Assembly (NCBI GenBank): GCA_037157565.1 | Contig: JAZHRO010000013.1 | Coordinates: 73,525,501 to 73,589,500, forward strand | DNA: 64,000 bases | Source: Thalassia testudinum | Taxonomy: Eukaryota; Streptophyta; Magnoliopsida; Alismatales; Hydrocharitaceae | Direction of reading: 5' to 3' | Part shown: positions 13,101-25,100 of the stretch, piece after piece | How the letters are laid out: every line of letters starts with the position of its first letter | How positions within the stretch are numbered: position 1 is the first letter of the stretch | The notes under the pieces: generated by a model | What the model saw: the letters and a program-made list of their open reading frames with translations, nothing else | What the model was told of the DNA's origin: nothing | The model's database searches: none | Position numbers and translations under genes: made by a program

Positions 13101-16100
13101 TGACATGCACGCCCTCGGCTCATGCTCCTCGAGGTCCTCTGCACGAGGCCCGTGATCGACCCCTTCTTGCTGTCGAGGGAGAGGCACTGGACTCCAAGGA
13201 GAAGAATGGGTATCTCATAGTCAGGAGTGTCCCCCTTAGGTCCATCCCTGAGGGTGCCGTTGTCTGCAATGTCAAGCCATGGTCTCCGCCAGCGACATCT
13301 CCACCATGCGATTTGGTTAGGGTGCGATCAGATCTGGAGAGCCAGGCAGTGCTGCATGTGGCAGCGGATGTTGCTAGTCGAGGTCCTCCGCGAGATCCTC
13401 CACGAGGCCCTTGATCTCTGAATGAATCAAAAGATTGGAACTTCAATAAACTAATGATAAATGTGACAAAATGAACCCAAGGATAGAACATGCTCTGATA
13501 CCAAGTTGAATAAAATAAATTAAGCAGAAGCAAAATGATATCAAGTATAAACAATAATAACACTTGGGTTTACGTGGCAACCTCACTCACGAAGAGCGGG
13601 GAGAAAACTATGGGATTAGTGCCCCAATAGGGCTCGGATCTCTGTTGTTTCTTCTCAAATGAATTGGTAGGGGGTACACACCTATTTATAGGCTACCACA
13701 CCCATAACAAAGTCCTACTGCACTATGTGGGACTAAATACCACTACACAATTCTCTCAACAAATTAAAATCATAATTTCATGAAATTTATAGCATTTTAA
13801 GCCATTTTGAATCATTTCCATGAAATTTCAAGATATCAGCAATATATCCATTATATGCCCCATTTTTAAGTTGATACCGCGTTGATATTGCTATTTGAAA
13901 CCTTGCTTTTGTGTAAGATTATTGATATAGTGACTAACCATTTCAACAAGATTGGTCCTCTTATAAAACACATAATTATTGGTGACAGAGGCATTTTGAT
14001 TATCATCATGCATTTCCATAGAAGAGCTCACCGAAATATGGAGATTTTTGAAGACTCGCATGAGAGTTGCAGCAAACTGGGGCATGGCTCTCTACTTTGA
14101 TTCCATACTACCTTAAGACAATTGTTTGTCTTTTACTTTTCCATGTAACAAAATTCCTAGCATAGTGTGTGCAAAATCATATGGTAGATTCCTTACCTAA
14201 GAGCATCCTACACAATCAACATCATTATAAACAAACACATCAAAGAACTTCCTTTTAAAGAATAGGAGGCCCTTTCTTGGAAAGGATGTTAAATACCAAG
14301 TATTATCATGGCTTCAGCCTCTTCGGTAGGCTTCTCTTCAACTTTGCCAATCTTCCCCATCGCCAAAGAAATATCAAGTTGAGCAGTTACAGAATAGGGA
14401 GCCCTTCCTAGAGAAGACTTTAAGAGCTAGCTTGAGGTGTTAAGAAACTTGGGTTTGTTGACCCTCTTTTTTTGTTACTTTGTAAGAGTTTTAATTCAAG
14501 GCTAAAACATGTTTCTATTTACTTGGAATAGGTGTTAACATATGGTGTTAAAGGGGAGAAAGGTGAAAAAAGGGTGGTTAACACCACCTTGCAAAACCCG
14601 TGTTTTCTCATCAAAAGATGGGTTTTCAGAGGTGGTGTTAACCTACGAAGTAAATAGAATTAACCCCTATTTACAAGGATAATCCCTTAAGTAAACTAGG
14701 CCTAAGCACCTTAGTATCATCATGGCAGCATCCCAATATACTTTAGTGGACTTCGTTCATAAACATGTCAATCTTTCCCATCACCAAATAGTGTAGGCAA
14801 CATGATATTTTTCTTTAAGGGCGTGGATGCATATAGTCAATTTTATTATTTTTATTATTTTTCTTGTAACATAAGTCAATTTTATTGAGAGTCACTAGTT
14901 ATCACCTTATTTAGGATTTTCTTTCTTTTTCAATTATTTCTAGATTATCTTTTTGGAATGAGTCAAGTTTCTTATCTTTTCTTTATTTAGGTTGCTATAG
15001 AAAATTATTCCCTTGTTTAGGATAAGTTGAGTCCTTTCCATCATTTGGGTTGTTAAACCATGTTATAGCAAGGGCAGACGTGTGTTGTAGAAGGATAAAG
15101 TGATATAAATTAAAAATTGAAACCCTTATGGTGCATCCTCCTTTCACTTCCTCATCTCCAAGCACATCGTTGCACCTTCTCCAAAATCTCACATAGCTTG
15201 GCATGTTTTCCCTTCCTCTTCTTGCCTTCCATCACTTTCTCAATCTTCATTTTTCCTCCTATTGCATCAATTAGTGCCAGAATTATGGGATAAGATCATT
15301 CCTATGATTCAACGATCACCTATTATAAGATGAAAATGAGCTCCCATAGTGCGCAACAAGGCATCACCATTCTTATGATGCCAAGGACAGTTGCAAGAAG
15401 AGGAGACAATATCATTATGATGCCATTGATTGCTACTTATACGGTATAAAAGCAATAGAATTTAGGAAGAAACTCACGTAGATAAAAAAGGTTTGTTATT
15501 TATAACTAAGGAGTTGAAGGCTATCAAGGAAGAACAAGCACACCAAGAGACCTCGACCATGAGAAAGGACAGTTGACGGATCCATGTGCAATTTTATCAT
15601 GCCCATAACCTCTTGTGGAACAACCACAATGACCTCTACCATAAGTTGCTACTAGTTAAAAGTCTAAGAGTTTAAAGGTCTAGTGGAAGGGTAACCACAA
15701 CTCTATTCATGTGGTTATATGCATTCTTCAATGTAGGTAAATTCCAGCAAAGTGAACATGCAACCATATACCCTAGTCCTAAGCAAATTATAAAATGACC
15801 AACCTCGCGCTTGCAAAATATGCCTACAAAGTAACACAAGTGCATACATGAAACAATAAGAAATAATATAATAACTCGACAATATGAATGGAAAAGAAAA
15901 CAACCCATACAATCATTGAGGATGCAACAGTATGGAGAACAGAGATATAGGAAAAAAGATGGACAATTAAATGGACAAATCCTTCAAAATCAGAACTACA
16001 CAAGCTATTGAATTAGTAATAAGCACTCTCTTGCTGAAGTTACACCACCTTTTTGCTAAAAGGGACTTCGACAAGGACCTACCTGGGAGTACCTAGTAGG

Positions 16101-19100
16101 GCTTAGTTGAAGAAAAGGTGGGTCAACTTGAATATGACCACATGGCATTCATTCTTTTGCAAAAGGCATATTGGAATAGTGGTATACCTGAAAATAGTAG
16201 TCCTGAGAGAGGACATGACTAGTAGGTTTATGATGAGAGAAGAATAAAAGAACACAAAAGAAAAGATGGAGAATGGCAAGCACAGACTAAGTTATAGTTG
16301 TGATCTGTGGGGAAAGTGATCTGCAAGAAATTACAGGTGCAAAAATGGGCCTAATATGAAATTGCACTTGTGAAACGATTAAGCAAACTTAAAATTTGTA
16401 GTATTATAGTCTTTTGAGTCCCTTCTGTTCATTTAGATTATGTTTGAGTCCACTTATCTCATGTATGACAGTCTTAATCAAATTTATATTTCTAGTTGAA
16501 TTTCTTATGTAATTTTTCTACCCATACTCTATATATAAGAGATGTTCGGTTCATGTTTTCAATAAGATTCCATTTTTCTTCAACATGGTATTAGAGTGGT
16601 AGTACTAGATCGATGGTCTGTACCATCCTTGCCTCCCCTTTCTTTCTTTACACAATCAAAAAAAAAAAAACAAAGAGAGAGAGAGAGACACGCTAATTTG
16701 TTAGGGTTTTCCACCCCCGTCGGCTCTTCAAGCAACCACCCCCGCCGCCACCAACCTCCAACCACCACTGATCTAGTGATCGGCCATCGACCAACAATAG
16801 CGAAAACAAGGCTCACCAAGGAGCAACTCCACAGCCATCAACCTCTAATCGCCATCGATCTACTAGTGACAACGACCCATTAGGTGGTTGGTTACTAGCC
16901 TGAAGTCATTGGCGGTGGTGACAATCAGCCTTTAGTCGAACTGGTGCCAACAACAATGGCCTAAAAATTACTTGTCACCTGGAGCTGTCTCCTTTTATCT
17001 ACAACCCTTCTTCTTTTACCCACTTTGGAAGTAGTAGTTGGTCGGAGATAGGGCAGAGAAGTTGACTCTTGCATTGTTAGGTGCGATTTGGCCACGGGAA
17101 GATTATTGCCCAAACCAAATCTTACATCATCTCCCTATAGTGCACGGTTTTTTCTCCTACGTCTAGCCCGTCGTAGTACATGAAGTAGTTGCACTTTGCC
17201 TCCCTGCGTGCATCTTGCATGCCTACTTTGTGCTTTTGTTGCGCACCCTACTATATGATCGCTGATTCTATCTACCTACCTGCCTAACTATCTTGCATTG
17301 CCTATTCTTCTTGTCCCCATGGCGGACGTCTACGACTATGACTTCTGAGGCCAAGATCTAGGCCTCCTTTCTAGTTTAGTGGATGACGATCAAGTTAATT
17401 AGGTCCACGAATTATGTATGGTGGTCAAGAGCATTCTGCATATTTGTTGGAGGATTGGAATGATTGCATGTGCTGAACGATAAGGCTCTCAATCCCAAAA
17501 ATGTAGTGAAATACAAGAAGTGGGAGGACAACTACTTGGTCATGAATTGGATGATGGATAGCATTAATTCAATAATTGCTATGAATATGTTGTACAAAAA
17601 AATGGCCAAGGGGATGTAAAAGAATTTGGAGAAGAGATACTTCCTTCAGACGAGGAGTTCTTGTTGTAAAATATGTCCTCAATCAATTGGTTGAGTATTT
17701 CACAACCGTAAAAGGTTTATTTGAAGAACTTGCCATCTTCCAACTTGCCTATTATGAGAGGCATGTTACTGAGCAAGCAAAGTGGTAGACTTATCATTTT
17801 CTAGATGACTTAGGACTAGGGTAGTAGTTGGCCAAATATCAAATCCTATCCTCAAACATTATGCCAAATATAAAGACAGTTTACAATCACCTTTAGAAAA
17901 TCGACGCTGACGCACTACGTGCTCTTCCTACTATTGTTCCTAACACCTTTGCTCTTGTTGCTTCCAGAGGGACAGGTTGCTCTGGCAGTTATGGACAAGG
18001 CCTTCATATCTATTCTCATTGCGCTTATTGCAAGAGAACAAACCATCCTTTTTAAGAAGTGTTGGAAGAAATTTGGCAAGCCCATTTGGGCTAATTAGAC
18101 ATCTACTAAGACTCCTGCGATTGACACTATATAACAGTCTCTTATGTCATTCATTGATGAGGAGTTGCAACATCTAAGGACTCTACTGAGCCATCCCCTT
18201 CCAATGTTGCCATTACCACCAGCTTTGTGGCTAATTCTACCTCTACTTCTACGGGTTCTCCTAGAGCATTTGTTCCTCCTATTGGAAATTTGGACGATCC
18301 TAATGACTAGTGGGGATTCGAGCAAGGCTCTCATCGTTAACTACTGCTTGTTGTCTACTACTACTATTCTTGCTTGGAATCATCTCCTGAATTGGTAGAG
18401 ATCTTCTCTCATGTTTGCCTACTACTGCTACTAGTGCTTGGGATCATCTCCCATCTCTACCTACTTCTTGCTACCACTTAGGACCATCTCCCGTCCCTAA
18501 CTACTTCTTGCTACCGCTTAGGATCATCTCCTACATTACTATTGCTTCTGTTTGGGATCGTCTCCTACTGCATTTTGCTCCTCCAGCCAAAAGATGTCCT
18601 ATGTAAAGGGGATGTTAGGACCGAAAGGAATTAGTTCTATTAAAGAGATCCTGTGCCTCTTTATATGAAAAAGGCACTAGAGGGGAGATTACAGGAGTAC
18701 CCTTCACCTTACACCAAAATAAAAAGAAACCCATTACATATAACTCAACACTCCCCCTCAAGTTGGAGCATAGACATCAAACATGCTCAGCTTAGTAAAA
18801 ATATAATGTAATCTCTTTTTGGGAAGTGCTTAAATGAAAGCATCTGCTAGCTAGTCTTCAGTATTGATGTAAGGTGTAGAAATCTTCTTAACTAGAATGG
18901 CCTCTCTGATGAAGTGACAATCCACTTCAATATGCTTGGTCCTCTCGTGAAAAATAGGGTTATTTGTAATAAATGTGGCAGCTTTGTTGTCGCAGTGCAT
19001 CGGAATAGAATCAGGTACCTTCATTCCAAAGTCTTCCAGAATGGAACAAACCCAGAGTAACTCACAGGTAATCTGAAACATGGCCCTGTATTCTGATTCA

Positions 19101-22100
19101 GCACTCAATCTGGATACCATTGCCTGTTTCTTGCTTCTTCAAGTGACCAGATTACCTCCAACAAATGTGCAGTATAATGTAGTAGACTTCCTATCCTCAT
19201 AAGCACTTGCATAGTCTGTCTAAGTACCCACACACATCCAAGTGCCTATTGTCTTTGAAAAGAAGTCCCCTTTCCAAGTGCACTTTTCAGGTACACACCA
19301 TCCCAGTGGATTTCCCTTGGTGACTGCATAAACTGGCTTAATCTTCCAACTGCAAAGGCAATATCAGGACGAGTAACAGTTAGATACAGTAATTTACCAA
19401 TCACTGCACGATATCTGGTGACATCTTGCAGTAGTGAGCTGTCATCATCTGCAATAGGCAAGGACACATCCATGGGCACATATGCCGGTTTGCACCCTAG
19501 CATACCCATGTCTCAGCATATCAAGAACATACTTGCACTGGGAAAGCACAAGTCTTCCAGTATGATGTACCTCAAAACCAAGGAAGTAATTGATAAGGCC
19601 TAAATCACTAGTAACAAAGTGTAACTGTAGCATCCTCTTCTTTTCCTCTATACCCTACCTGTCACTGTTAGTCAAAAGTATGTCATCCACATACACCACA
19701 AGTATGACGAAGCCTGTTCGTTTATGCAATGTAAAGACAGAATGATCTGCCGACAACCTGGTGAAGCCATAATCTTAGACTACCCAGATAAATCTCTCAA
19801 ACCAAGCTCTAGGACTCTGTTTTAGTTTATAGATAGCTTTCTTTAGTTTACACATCTTCTGACACTTCTCCTGAATAGAAAAGCCAGATGGTTGCTCTAT
19901 GTAGACTTCCTCCTCCAAATCACCATATAGAAAGGCATTTTTGATATCCAGTTGATGTACGATCCAATGTTTGTTGACAACAAGAGATAGTAATATCTGG
20001 ACTGAATTAAGACGAGCAACCAGGGAGAAGGTCTCAAAGTAGTCAACCCCGAATGTTTGAGTATATCCTTTGGCCACCAAGCACACTTTGTACCGATCCA
20101 TAGTGCCATCTGGCCAGCATTTAAGGGTGAGCACCCATCTACACCCCACAACAGTAGCTCCTGGGGGTAGATCAGCCGAATCCCAGGTGCCATGGGATTG
20201 TAAAGCTGCCATCTCCTCCTCCAATGCCAATGTCCAAGACAGATCTCAGAAGGACTTATGATGATCTAGAGGTACCTGCACGCTGTCAATGGCCAAAAAA
20301 AACTGGCATCCAACTGGAGACAGGCTATCAAGAGACAAACTGAAACACAGAGTCTTTGGCACAAGAATGTGGAACCTTCCTTTGTGCAATAGGAAGGTCC
20401 AAAGTAGTGTCCTCAGTAGTAGGAGTTACCTGGTCCTCAGACAAGTCATCAGCAGCTGGTGGGGATTAAGCAGAGACAATAGACAGTGGTTCATCAATCT
20501 GAGTAATATCATGGATCTTGCGGTGGAAGTGTTTAGGAAAGGTATCCGTATTAGGAATCTTAGGACGATACGGAAAAGGACCTGAATCAAGTTAAGCAGT
20601 CCTGGGTATAAATGGCTCAGTGGGTTGTGGTGGCTTAGTGGGCATAGGAAGGGGAACCTCATTTGATGGCTCAGTAGGTTCCTCCCCTTGTTTTTTGTAT
20701 ATGGTATCTCAAGAAAGGTAACATCAGCAAAAATATTAAATCTCCGTGAAACAGGGTCATACATCTATACCCTTTCTAGGTCCTAGAATAACACAGAAAA
20801 ACACATTTCACAGACCGACAAATCTTATCCACTTTATGGAAGTGGACAAAACACATATAGCCAAAAACAACAGGAGTAACAGAAAACATATTCTTGCTAG
20901 GAAAAAATAAAGAGTACAAAGTTTTGCCCCCAAAGACAAAGGAGCAAACTTTGTTCACCAAATAGGTAGCAGTAAGAATAACATCAGGCCAAAATTGCGA
21001 GGGAACATTTATGTGAAACATGATAGAACGAGCTACATCAAGTGTCGAAGCTTACATTCAGCAACCCCATTTTATTGGAAGGTGTGAATGCAAGTAGTCT
21101 GGTGAACAATACCCAAAGATTTAAAGAAAGCATCAGTCTTGGCATTCAAAAATTCAAATCCATTGTCACTCCGAAAAATCTTAATAGTAGAAAACTAAGT
21201 CTTTATTTCCAAATAAAATTTTTGACAATATCAAAAACTTCAGATTTTTCTTTCATCATAAAAGTCCAAGACATCTTAATATGATCATCCACAAGAATAA
21301 GAAAAAACCAAAATCCTCTTAACACTCTTAACCCAACAAGGGCCCAAAACATCAACATGCACAAGAGCAAAAACAGACTTAGCTCTTTTATTATGTGGTG
21401 GAAAAGAAGATTTATGGTGTTTGCCTAACTGACAAGCTTCACACCTCAAAACCTCGAGAAAAGACAACGCAGGAAATTGACGATGCAAAATATAAAGGCT
21501 AGGATGACTAAGTCTCAGTGCCACTGGAGAGCAGTAGTGGCACACACAGCATTATTACTAGAAGGAGGAATATCCAGCCAGTAGAGCCCCGTTCTGCTCA
21601 AGTTCACCAATCTGCCTCATCATCTGGAGGTCCTACAAGACAAAATATTGATCATAAAAAATAGCTTGGTAACTTAAATCTTTGATAATTTGACTAATAG
21701 ACATCAAATTAAGTGCAAATTTTGGAGCATGCATGATGTTAGAAAGAGGCAAGGTGCTAGAGATAGAGATTTCCGAGCCCAGTAACAGGTGACAAACCCC
21801 CATCAGCCACTTTAACCCGAAAAGGTGTAACAAGGTTCCGAAGAGACGGAAAAAGTGTAGTATCACCAATAATGTGGGAGGCACCGGAATCTGCAAGCCA
21901 GATAGGAGCTTGGGATTGAACTGACATGGTAGAAGTACCTGTAGACCTCTGAATAGAGGCAAAGTGATCTTTAGGACACTATGAATCGCTCGTAATCGGC
22001 CTCAGAAATAGTGATCTGGCTATCACCATCCTGCACCTAGGTAGGCTACTCTGCAGACACCTGATGAGCATGTGGATCCATACCCTGTGGGTAATCGTGC

Positions 22101-25100
22101 TTCACCCAGCATCGGTCCACAGTGTGTCCATTCTTGTGATAGTACTCACAGAAAAAAGAACTCTGACCACGACCACATCCATGTGCACCACTAAAACGAG
22201 CTCTACCACCTCTTCCCCTGAGTTTCCTCTACCACGACCAACAGTAGCCATGGCAGAGGCATCAGTAGTGGGGACAGGATCCGAGGTGGAAAGCTTGGAA
22301 AGGCGAGCGTAGATTTGCTCCGGTGTCGGGATCTCATCCATCGTCATGAAGTAATCTTTGACTGGCTTGTACTCAGAGCCAAAACCTGACAACAGTTGAA
22401 TGGAGCGAATAGCTTATCTCTGCTTGGCTATAACTATAGCGTCTATAGAAATAGGCTGGTACACATCGTGCTAGTCCCATAGATTCTGCATAGTGCCATA
22501 ATATTCAGACAATGACATGGTGTCTTTCCGAAGATTGTGAATATCCTCCACAACACTATATTATCTAGTAATATTACTTCTATGAGAGTATATCTTATGA
22601 AGTACTTCCCACATCCTTTTGGCCGAAGAATGAGCCATTACCTGCTTGGCTATGGTCTAGGTGACGCTATTGAGAAGGCAAGTAGCCACCTAGTCATTGT
22701 CTACCTCCCGATCGGTAGACTTAACAGTAGGAACAACATCAGTCAAGATATACTTCTTTCTGTGGGATCCGACAAACCAAGAAGAGGTGGACCAAAGCAA
22801 AAAGTTGGATCCATCCAACTTGATCGATGTCCCCTGCATGTGAGGGGGAGTGCTTGTGGTAGAGTCCTTTCCTATCAAGTCACTCACATTGTCTTTCTAA
22901 TCCCCCATAATGTGCGAAGTTAAGATCCACGAAGTATCGCTGGCTTAGGATATGAAAATCAGAGATCTGAAAAAATCAAATTTCAGATCAACAAAATGCA
23001 TTTCAACAGATTTTACACACACTAAGGCATAAAAGAGGCCCTAGCAGTGCCCGTCACAGTGGCAGATCGCCTGAAAAGGCCTCAACGACGACGCTGAGGT
23101 GGTCGAAAGCATGAGGCGACGGTGCTGGGGGGCAAGATTGCCGAGGTCAGCATCGCAGAGCCGTGAGGCGACGGCGCTGGGGAGCTAGATCGTCGGTGAT
23201 GGCACCGTAGAGGCATGAGGCTGCGACGCTAAGGGGCTAGATTGCCGGTGGTGGCATCGCAAAGGCACTAGGGACCTCTACAACGGCACAACTACAGATC
23301 TAGGCCTCGCTATGGTGGCACTGCAGCATCGTGGAGGTCAAGAGGGGCCTCGACGGCAACGCTGCAAGCCTGAGGGGGACCTGCGACGCTGCTGCAAGTG
23401 ATGGGGAGGTCGGCGTGGCTCGCTGCTACGATGCTGCTGGCCTAGGTGGCCGACGACGCCGCTAAGGAGGAAAAGTTAGGGTTTTGGTGGGAGGGAAGGG
23501 AGGCTAGGGTTTTGGTGGGATATTAGAGCCTTGGTCTAGGACCGCTGCTCTGATACCATGTCAGAACCGAAAGGAATTAGTTCTATTAGAGAGACCCTGT
23601 GCCTCTTTATATAGAGAGAGGCACTAGAGGGGAGATTACAGGAGTACCCCTTCACCTTACACTGAAATAAAAAGAAATCCATTACATATAACACAACTGA
23701 GGAGCTTTTTGTTTTCTCCCTTTGTAGCAAGTTAGGTTCAATTGTTACCCTGAGTCCATTTAAGTGTATGCTTAAGTCTATTTATCTAAGGTTTAAGAGC
23801 CCTAGCCAAATTTATATTTCGAGTTGAGTTTCTTATATAATTTTTCTACCCTTACCCTCTATAAGAGAAGTCAAATTCATGTTTTCAACAAGGCTCTTCA
23901 TTTTTCACCAACAAAATTAAATTGGAATTGAAGAATATAATCCACAAATTACTTGCTCAAATAACCATAAGCAGTACGAAAAAAGTTTATGACAGCTAAA
24001 AATAAAATTTCTGTTATAACTTAAATTTTATTCAGTAATGATGAGCATGAGAAGTCAACCAAAAGCAGATTGTCTATGGATATGATAAACATAAGTAGAC
24101 TGAATACTTCTTAATTGCATATTTTTTGACATTGGAAGAGATAACACATACAACATAGTGATAAAAGTTCACTGATATCCTAACTAAATAAGGTTTAAGA
24201 AAAAGATTTGAGAGAATAAAAAATCTGAACAAGCACATGTAATTTACTTTGAAGGAGCCACAAATGATGAGAAAAATAGCACCAATAATTTGTAAAAGCT
24301 TAATCAATGTACAGATTCTCATAATCCAAAAAGTAAATCACCTTGATAGCAACACCTAGTGCATCCAATAGATTCCCATCTGAGCTGACAACAAGACCAT
24401 CAATATATAGGTCCCAGCACAACTTTCCTTCCACAATGACTAAGGAGGTGAGATCAATTCCAGGTCCTGAACATTATTTCCATGTAACTAATTACATGTT
24501 TGTTACATAAGTCTAGAAGAGAACATTCCATATTTAAATTTTAGTGAGATGAGTGGTCAGCCAACAAAAAGCATAATCCAAAAACAACCTTTTCAGTATT
24601 CGTTTATTACTAAAAGTCATAGATGCTTTCTCTGGTTATTAGTTGAAAGAAGACTAGAATTCTTTGAGGAAAGGCCTCCTAAGTTTCTAATTTGTACTGA
24701 ACAGATTATAGATGTAGCTGGGAGAAGAGAATGGAAATCTACTTGCACCAGCCGGCCAGTTTGTTCAACTTCAATGTTCTCTCTCTCTCTCTAAAGTGTA
24801 GAAGTGTAAAGAAAAGGCTACACAGAGATGGTAGCCTTCCCATTTTGTTCATAATCAAAATGGGCTAACAATGTTGTTATAAACTTATAACCAGCATCTA
24901 GTAGCCTTACAATGCAGATCTACTGTGCTGCATTTGACAGCAGGGTAAGTTGTAACTGGGATTAGTTAATTGGTAGGATAAGTGAGGCTAAGGTGCTTGG
25001 TTGTGTGGTGGGATAAGTGATAGCTTGGATCCATCATTGTAGTGGAAGTGAGTGTAATTCTTTTCTACTGGGACTTGAGAAAAGTTGTAGTGGAGAATAT

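Larger units (their letters stand above)
11546..13761 (-). mobile_element. LTR element K with captured host-gene fragments
   Basis: This 2,216-bp element has LTRs at 13504-13761 and 11546-11800, an initiator-Met primer site at 13492-13503, and a purine tract before the 3' LTR. Exact 5-bp duplications AATTA occur at 11541-11545 and 13762-13766. It encodes no gag or pol. Its interior instead holds antisense pieces of a receptor-like kinase (12823-13184) and ribosomal protein L8 (13202-13277). It is a non-autonomous, gene-transducing element lying inside M. Confidence 0.93.
10323..13905. mobile_element. hAT-like non-autonomous DNA transposon M (carries K)
   Basis: The ends are imperfect inverted repeats: CAAGGAATCAAATATCGC at left, and the complement of GCTATTTGAAACCTTG at right. 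Identical 8-bp duplications CTTTTGTG flank it (10315-10322, 13906-13913). Eight-base duplications are typical of the hAT superfamily. The inside has repeated GATATATCGCC-like palindromes near both ends and no transposase. Without K (11546-13761) it is about 1.36 kb. Removing it restores the RNase H reading of relic L. Confidence 0.72.
18613..23698 (-). mobile_element. Ty1/copia LTR retrotransposon H (inside G)
   Basis: This 5,086-bp element has LTRs at 23559-23698 (5') and 18613-18750 (3') and a perfect primer site at 23547-23558. The flanks are GGGGA (18608-18612) and GAGGA (23699-23703). Gag-PR-IN-RT-RNaseH order is on the minus strand. Its Gag ([11 protein letters not shown]) differs from A/B/C/U, indicating a second copia lineage. 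Confidence 0.93.
16397..23913 (+). mobile_element. LTR element G, gag-only copia derivative (interrupted by H)
   Basis: Plus-strand LTRs lie at 16397-16585 and 23723-23913, flanked by exact AAATT duplications (16392-16396, 23914-23918). A primer-site-like TGGTATTAGAGT follows the 5' LTR. Removing H leaves about 2.4 kb holding a leader, a broken gag and a repeat tract, with no PR, IN, RT or RNase H. G is therefore a deletion derivative that would need proteins in trans. Its LTRs are strongly diverged. Confidence 0.85.

Noticed and set aside
12926..13414. 162-codon plus frame spanning kinase and L8 fragments as a fusion gene
   Set aside because: The kinase homology lies in other frames. Only the L8 piece is in this frame, so it is not a real fusion protein.
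16580..16883. Open frames on both strands around 16.6-16.9 kb
   Set aside because: They lie in the leader of element G next to its primer site and are low-complexity (Pro/Thr/His, Arg/Glu runs).
18355..18570. Possible CRISPR-like array in element G
   Set aside because: The repeats are contiguous and degenerate without unique spacers, and the sequence is plant nuclear DNA.
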